A DNA stretch of 6,098 nucleotides from Bacteroidaceae bacterium (GTDB lineage Bacteria; Bacteroidota; Bacteroidia; Bacteroidales; Bacteroidaceae). Below are positions 3,183 through 6,098 of this stretch, in pieces (position 1 is the first letter of the stretch; each line of letters begins with the position of its first letter). The notes beneath the pieces were generated by a model that saw nothing but the letters and a program-made list of their open reading frames with translations, was not told the origin of the DNA and searched no databases. Both the position numbers and the translations under genes were made by a program. The stretch covers positions 1-6,098 of the forward strand of contig JABUUG010000078.1 of assembly GCA_021443285.1 (NCBI GenBank), given 5' to 3'.

Positions 3183-6098
3183 TTATTTTACGGTTAGTTT
3201 TATGTTTACTTTGAAGTCGTCTATCTCGGTTTCCGTGCCATCGTTTTCTTCGATGGTTAAGCTGTCTGCAAGCACTTGCTGGCAGATGTAGTCTCCGTAT
3301 TCTGCAATGGCTGCGTCAGTGTTTTTGTTTGTGGAAATGGAGATTGCTATGCGGTCGGTTATCTGCAGACCGGTGTCCTTGCGCATGTTCTGGATGCGGT
3401 TGATGAGTTCGCGCGCCATACCTTCGTTGATGAGTTCCGGCGTGAGCGCTGTCTCCAGTGCCACTGTCAGTGCGCCTTCGTTGGCAACCTCCCAACCCTG
3501 TATGTCCTGTGAGATTATCTCCACATCGGCGAGTTCTATGCTCACGGCTGCGCCTGCTACGGTTATTTCGAGTGTGCCGTGGCTTTCGAGTGCCGCTATC
3601 TGCTGCTGGCTGAGGGCATCCACCTGTGCGGCAACCTCTTTCATCTGCTTGCCGAACTTCTTGCCCATGACGCGGAAGTTGCACTTCACCTTCTTCACGA
3701 GAAGGTTCTCGCCGCCTTCACATTCCATCTCCTTCACATTCACCTCGTTGAGTACAAGGTCTCTGATTGCGAGTATCTGCGCTTTCTGTTCCTCGTTCAT
3801 GGCTGGCACGAGTATCTTCTGCAGCGGCTGACGCACCTTGATGTTCACCTTGCGGCGCAGGGCGAGCACCATTGATGTTATCTGCTGTGCCATCTGCATG
3901 CGCTGTTCGAGGTCTTTGTCTATTGCGCTCTCATCGGTTTCCGGGAATTTTGCCAGATGGACAGACTGGAAGCCCGGCACATTGGCAGCCGACAGCAGGT
4001 CGTTGTAGAGCTGGTCAGAATAGAACGGAGAGAACGGAGCGAGCAGGAGCGACACGGTCTTCAGACATTCGTAGAGCGTCTGGTAGGCAGCCAGCTTGTC
4101 CTTGCTCATATCCTTGCCCCAGAAACGCTTGCGGTTGAGGCGCACATACCAGTTGGACAGGTAGTCGTTCACGAATCCGTCTATACATCTGCCGGCTCGT
4201 GTGGGCTCGTAGTCTGCCAATGACTCATCGACGGTCTTTATCAGGGTGTTCAGCTCTGATATTATCCAGCGGTCTATCTCCGGGCGTTCTGCCAACGGCA
4301 CTTGCGGCTCTGTGCCGGTAAAGCCATCGACATTTGCGTAGAGGGCGAAGAAGGAGTAAGTGTTGAACAGAGTGCCGAAGAATTTGCGGCGTATCTCATC
4401 GACACCCTTCGGGTCGAACTTCAGGTTGTCCCATGGCTGTGAGTTGGTGAGCATATAGAAGCGTGTGGCGTCTGTGCTCTGGTTTTTCAGCGTGTCGAAT
4501 GGGTTTATGGCATTGCCGAGACGCTTTGACATCTTGTTGCCCTTTGCGTCAAGCACGAGTCCTGATGAGATTACATTCTTGAAAGCCACCGAGTCGAACA
4601 CCATCGTTGCTATTGCGTGCAGTGTGAAGAACCATCCTCGTGTCTGGTCAACACCCTCATTGATGAAGTCGGCAGGGAACGCCTTGCCCTCGTCTATCAG
4701 TTCCTTGTTCTCGAATGGATAGTGAATCTGCGCATAAGGCATTGCGCCTGAGTCGAACCATACATCGATGAGGTCTGTCTCACGCTTCATCGGTTTGCCG
4801 CTGTCGCTGACGAGGACAATGTCATCAACATACGGGCGGTGTAGGTCTATCTTGTCGTAGTTCTCCTTCGAGTTGTCGCCTGGCACAAAGCCGTTGTCCT
4901 TCAGTGGGTTACTGTTCATAACGCCCGCCTTCACAGCCTTTTCTATCTCGTTGTACAGCTCTTCGGTAGAGCCTATGCAGAGTTCCTCTTTAGTGTCGCG
5001 GTTGCGCCATATTGGTAGAGGTGTTCCCCAATAGCGTGAGCGCGACAAGTTCCAGTCGTTCAGGTTCTCCAGCCAGTTGCCGAAGCGTCCTGTACCGGTC
5101 GATTCAGGTTTCCAGTTGATGGTCTTGTTCAGTTCCACCATGCGCTCCTTCTTTACTGTAGAGCGGATGAACCACGAATCGAGCGGGTAGTAGAGTATCG
5201 GCAGGTCTGTACGCCAGCAGTGTGGGTAGTTGTGTACATGCTTCTCTATCTTGAACACGCTGCCCTCCTGCTTCATGTCCATGCAGATGGCGAGGTTCAG
5301 GTCGTCTTCCGGCTTCAGCGCCTTCATTGCGTCTTCGAGCGAGGTGTTGTCGTCTTTTGTGAACCATGCCTTGAAGCCCGGCTTCACATATTCGCCCGAA
5401 TGTCTCCAGTAGGAGTCTTGTACACAGAGTTCGCGGAACTTCTCGTCCATGTCATCTGCTGTGAAATACTTGCCCTGGAAGTCAACCATCGGTCGTGTGT
5501 CGCCGCCTTTGTCTATGATGAAGAGCGACGGTATGCCGGCATCCTTTGCCACCTTCGCGTCGTCTGCACCGAATGTCGGTGCGATGTGAACGATACCCGT
5601 ACCGTCTTCCGTTGTTACATAGTCGCCGGGTATTACGCGGAAGGCGTCAGCCTCTTTCACCACAATCTCGTCGTTCTCAATGGCGCATGGCTTCACCCAT
5701 GGCATCAGCTGGCGGTAGTGCAGTCCCACGAGGTCGGTGCCTTTGCCGCGCCATACTATGCGCAGCGGACACTCGTTGCCCTCTTCGTCTTTCTTTGCGG
5801 AGAAGTATGCCGACAGGCGCGACTCGGCGAGTATGTATAGTGCCTCTTCGCCAGAGTATGGGTTGTTGCCCACAACGGCTACATAGTCAATCTTCGGACC
5901 AACGCAGAGTGCGGTGTTTGATGGCAGAGTCCATGGGGTTGTTGTCCATGCGAGGATGTATGTCTTGAGTCCTTCCGGTATCTCGCCTGTTACCTCACCT
6001 TTGCCCTTCAGCCCTTCGCACACATCGGTTACGAGGAACTGTGCTGTGCAGGTGGTGTCCTTCACATCGCGGTAGCATCCCGGCTGGTTCAGTTCGTG
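3183..6098 (-). CDS. ileS: Isoleucyl-tRNA synthetase (3' part, N-terminus outside the window)
   Basis: This class I synthetase attaches isoleucine to tRNA-Ile and hydrolyses mischarged valine. The window holds the last 971 codons. The frame is open to the right edge, beginning HELNQPGCYRDVKDTT, so the internal GTG at 6065 is not the start. Roughly 170-190 residues including the HIGH motif should be missing. Visible in order, by fragment residue: the CP1 editing domain with TTTPWTLPSN (52-61) and GTGIVHIAP...GADD (166-180), LSRSRYWGTP (351-360), DVWFDSGAMPYAQ (445-457), DQTRGWFF (484-491), and the ATP-binding KMSKR loop (522-526; DNA 4535-4521). A tRNA anticodon-binding domain and a long C-terminal region without a Cys-rich zinc finger follow. 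The WFDSGAMPYAQ form and the estimated total near 1150 residues mark it as the eukaryote-like type, common in Bacteroidetes. It heads the visible gene string. Confidence 0.98.
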   Translation of the reverse strand, partial: HELNQPGCYRDVKDTTCTAQFLVTDVCEGLKGKGEVTGEIPEGLKTYILAWTTTPWTLPSNTALCVGPKIDYVAVVGNNPYSGEEALYILAESRLSAYFSAKKDEEGNECPLRIVWRGKGTDLVGLHYRQLMPWVKPCAIENDEIVVKEADAFRVIPGDYVTTEDGTGIVHIAPTFGADDAKVAKDAGIPSLFIIDKGGDTRPMVDFQGKYFTADDMDEKFRELCVQDSYWRHSGEYVKPGFKAWFTKDDNTSLEDAMKALKPEDDLNLAICMDMKQEGSVFKIEKHVHNYPHCWRTDLPILYYPLDSWFIRSTVKKERMVELNKTINWKPESTGTGRFGNWLENLNDWNLSRSRYWGTPLPIWRNRDTKEELCIGSTEELYNEIEKAVKAGVMNSNPLKDNGFVPGDNSKENYDKIDLHRPYVDDIVLVSDSGKPMKRETDLIDVWFDSGAMPYAQIHYPFENKELIDEGKAFPADFINEGVDQTRGWFFTLHAIATMVFDSVAFKNVISSGLVLDAKGNKMSKRLGNAINPFDTLKNQSTDATRFYMLTNSQPWDNLKFDPKGVDEIRRKFFGTLFNTYSFFALYANVDGFTGTEPQVPLAERPEIDRWIISELNTLIKTVDESLADYEPTRAGRCIDGFVNDYLSNWYVRLNRKRFWGKDMSKDKLAAYQTLYECLKTVSLLLAPFSPFYSDQLYNDLLSAANVPGFQSVHLAKFPETDESAIDKDLEQRMQMAQQITSMVLALRRKVNIKVRQPLQKILVPAMNEEQKAQILAIRDLVLNEVNVKEMECEGGENLLVKKVKCNFRVMGKKFGKQMKEVAAQVDALSQQQIAALESHGTLEITVAGAAVSIELADVEIISQDIQGWEVANEGALTVALETALTPELINEGMARELINRIQNMRKDTGLQITDRIAISISTNKNTDAAIAEYGDYICQQVLADSLTIEENDGTETEIDDFKVNIKLTVK

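Noticed and set aside
3316..3684. Minus-strand frame of 122 codons inside ileS
   Set aside because: It is rich in Arg, Thr and His with no domain, and is fully contained in the ileS coding region in another frame.
5220..5840. Plus-strand open frame of 206 codons opposite ileS
   Set aside because: It is antisense to the strongly conserved editing and catalytic parts of ileS, and its composition and lack of motifs fit a shadow frame.
6063..6065. GTG at 6065 as the ileS start codon
   Set aside because: The frame continues open to the window edge with residues typical of IleRS, and the HIGH motif has not yet appeared, so the true start is outside.
1..6098. A novel defence, mobile or biosynthetic system
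   Set aside because: All supported genes are housekeeping families in a known Bacteroidetes arrangement. I see no integrase, transposase, repeat-spacer array or toxin-antitoxin pair.

Overview
This window looks like core chromosome from a member of the Bacteroidales, most probably Prevotella or a close relative. The evidence is the gene order ileS - dksA-like - lspA - DUF4296 lipoprotein, a long eukaryote-like isoleucyl-tRNA synthetase, a LspA with the enlarged Bacteroidetes-type periplasmic loop, start codons without clear Shine-Dalgarno sequences, and a TAnnTTTG promoter box. The species assignment is inference. I see no mobile element, CRISPR array, tRNA, rRNA or defence system.

Every gene I can support is on the minus strand, so transcription runs from right to left. 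At 6098-3183 is the 3' four fifths of ileS, whose N-terminus with the HIGH motif lies outside the window. A 96-base GC-rich, palindrome-filled gap follows. Next come a cysteine-poor TraR/DksA-family gene (3086-2700) and a 105-base gap holding a perfect hairpin inside larger inverted repeats. The signal peptidase II gene lspA (2594-1938) follows. It shares a GTGA overlap with a DUF4296 lipoprotein gene (1941-961), whose 3' end overlaps a type I methionine aminopeptidase gene, map (1097-237), by 137 bases.

The left 236 bases hold the end of map, an inverted repeat just after its stop, and a separate transcription start region for the next gene. That gene is rpsF (ribosomal protein S6). Only its first 18 codons lie in the window (55-1), but they are recognisable. 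Its leader has a TAnnTTTG promoter box, a small hairpin that could be an S6:S18 autoregulatory site, and a perfect 12-base direct repeat just before the start codon.

The genes share a theme of protein synthesis and maturation: charging tRNA-Ile, a DksA-like RNA polymerase accessory factor, lipoprotein signal peptide removal with a lipoprotein substrate encoded beside it, removal of the initiator methionine, and a ribosomal protein. The points most worth a second look are the DksA-like protein without zinc ligands, the long lipoprotein/map overlap, the rpsF leader and the two palindromic intergenic regions. None of these amounts to a clearly new system.
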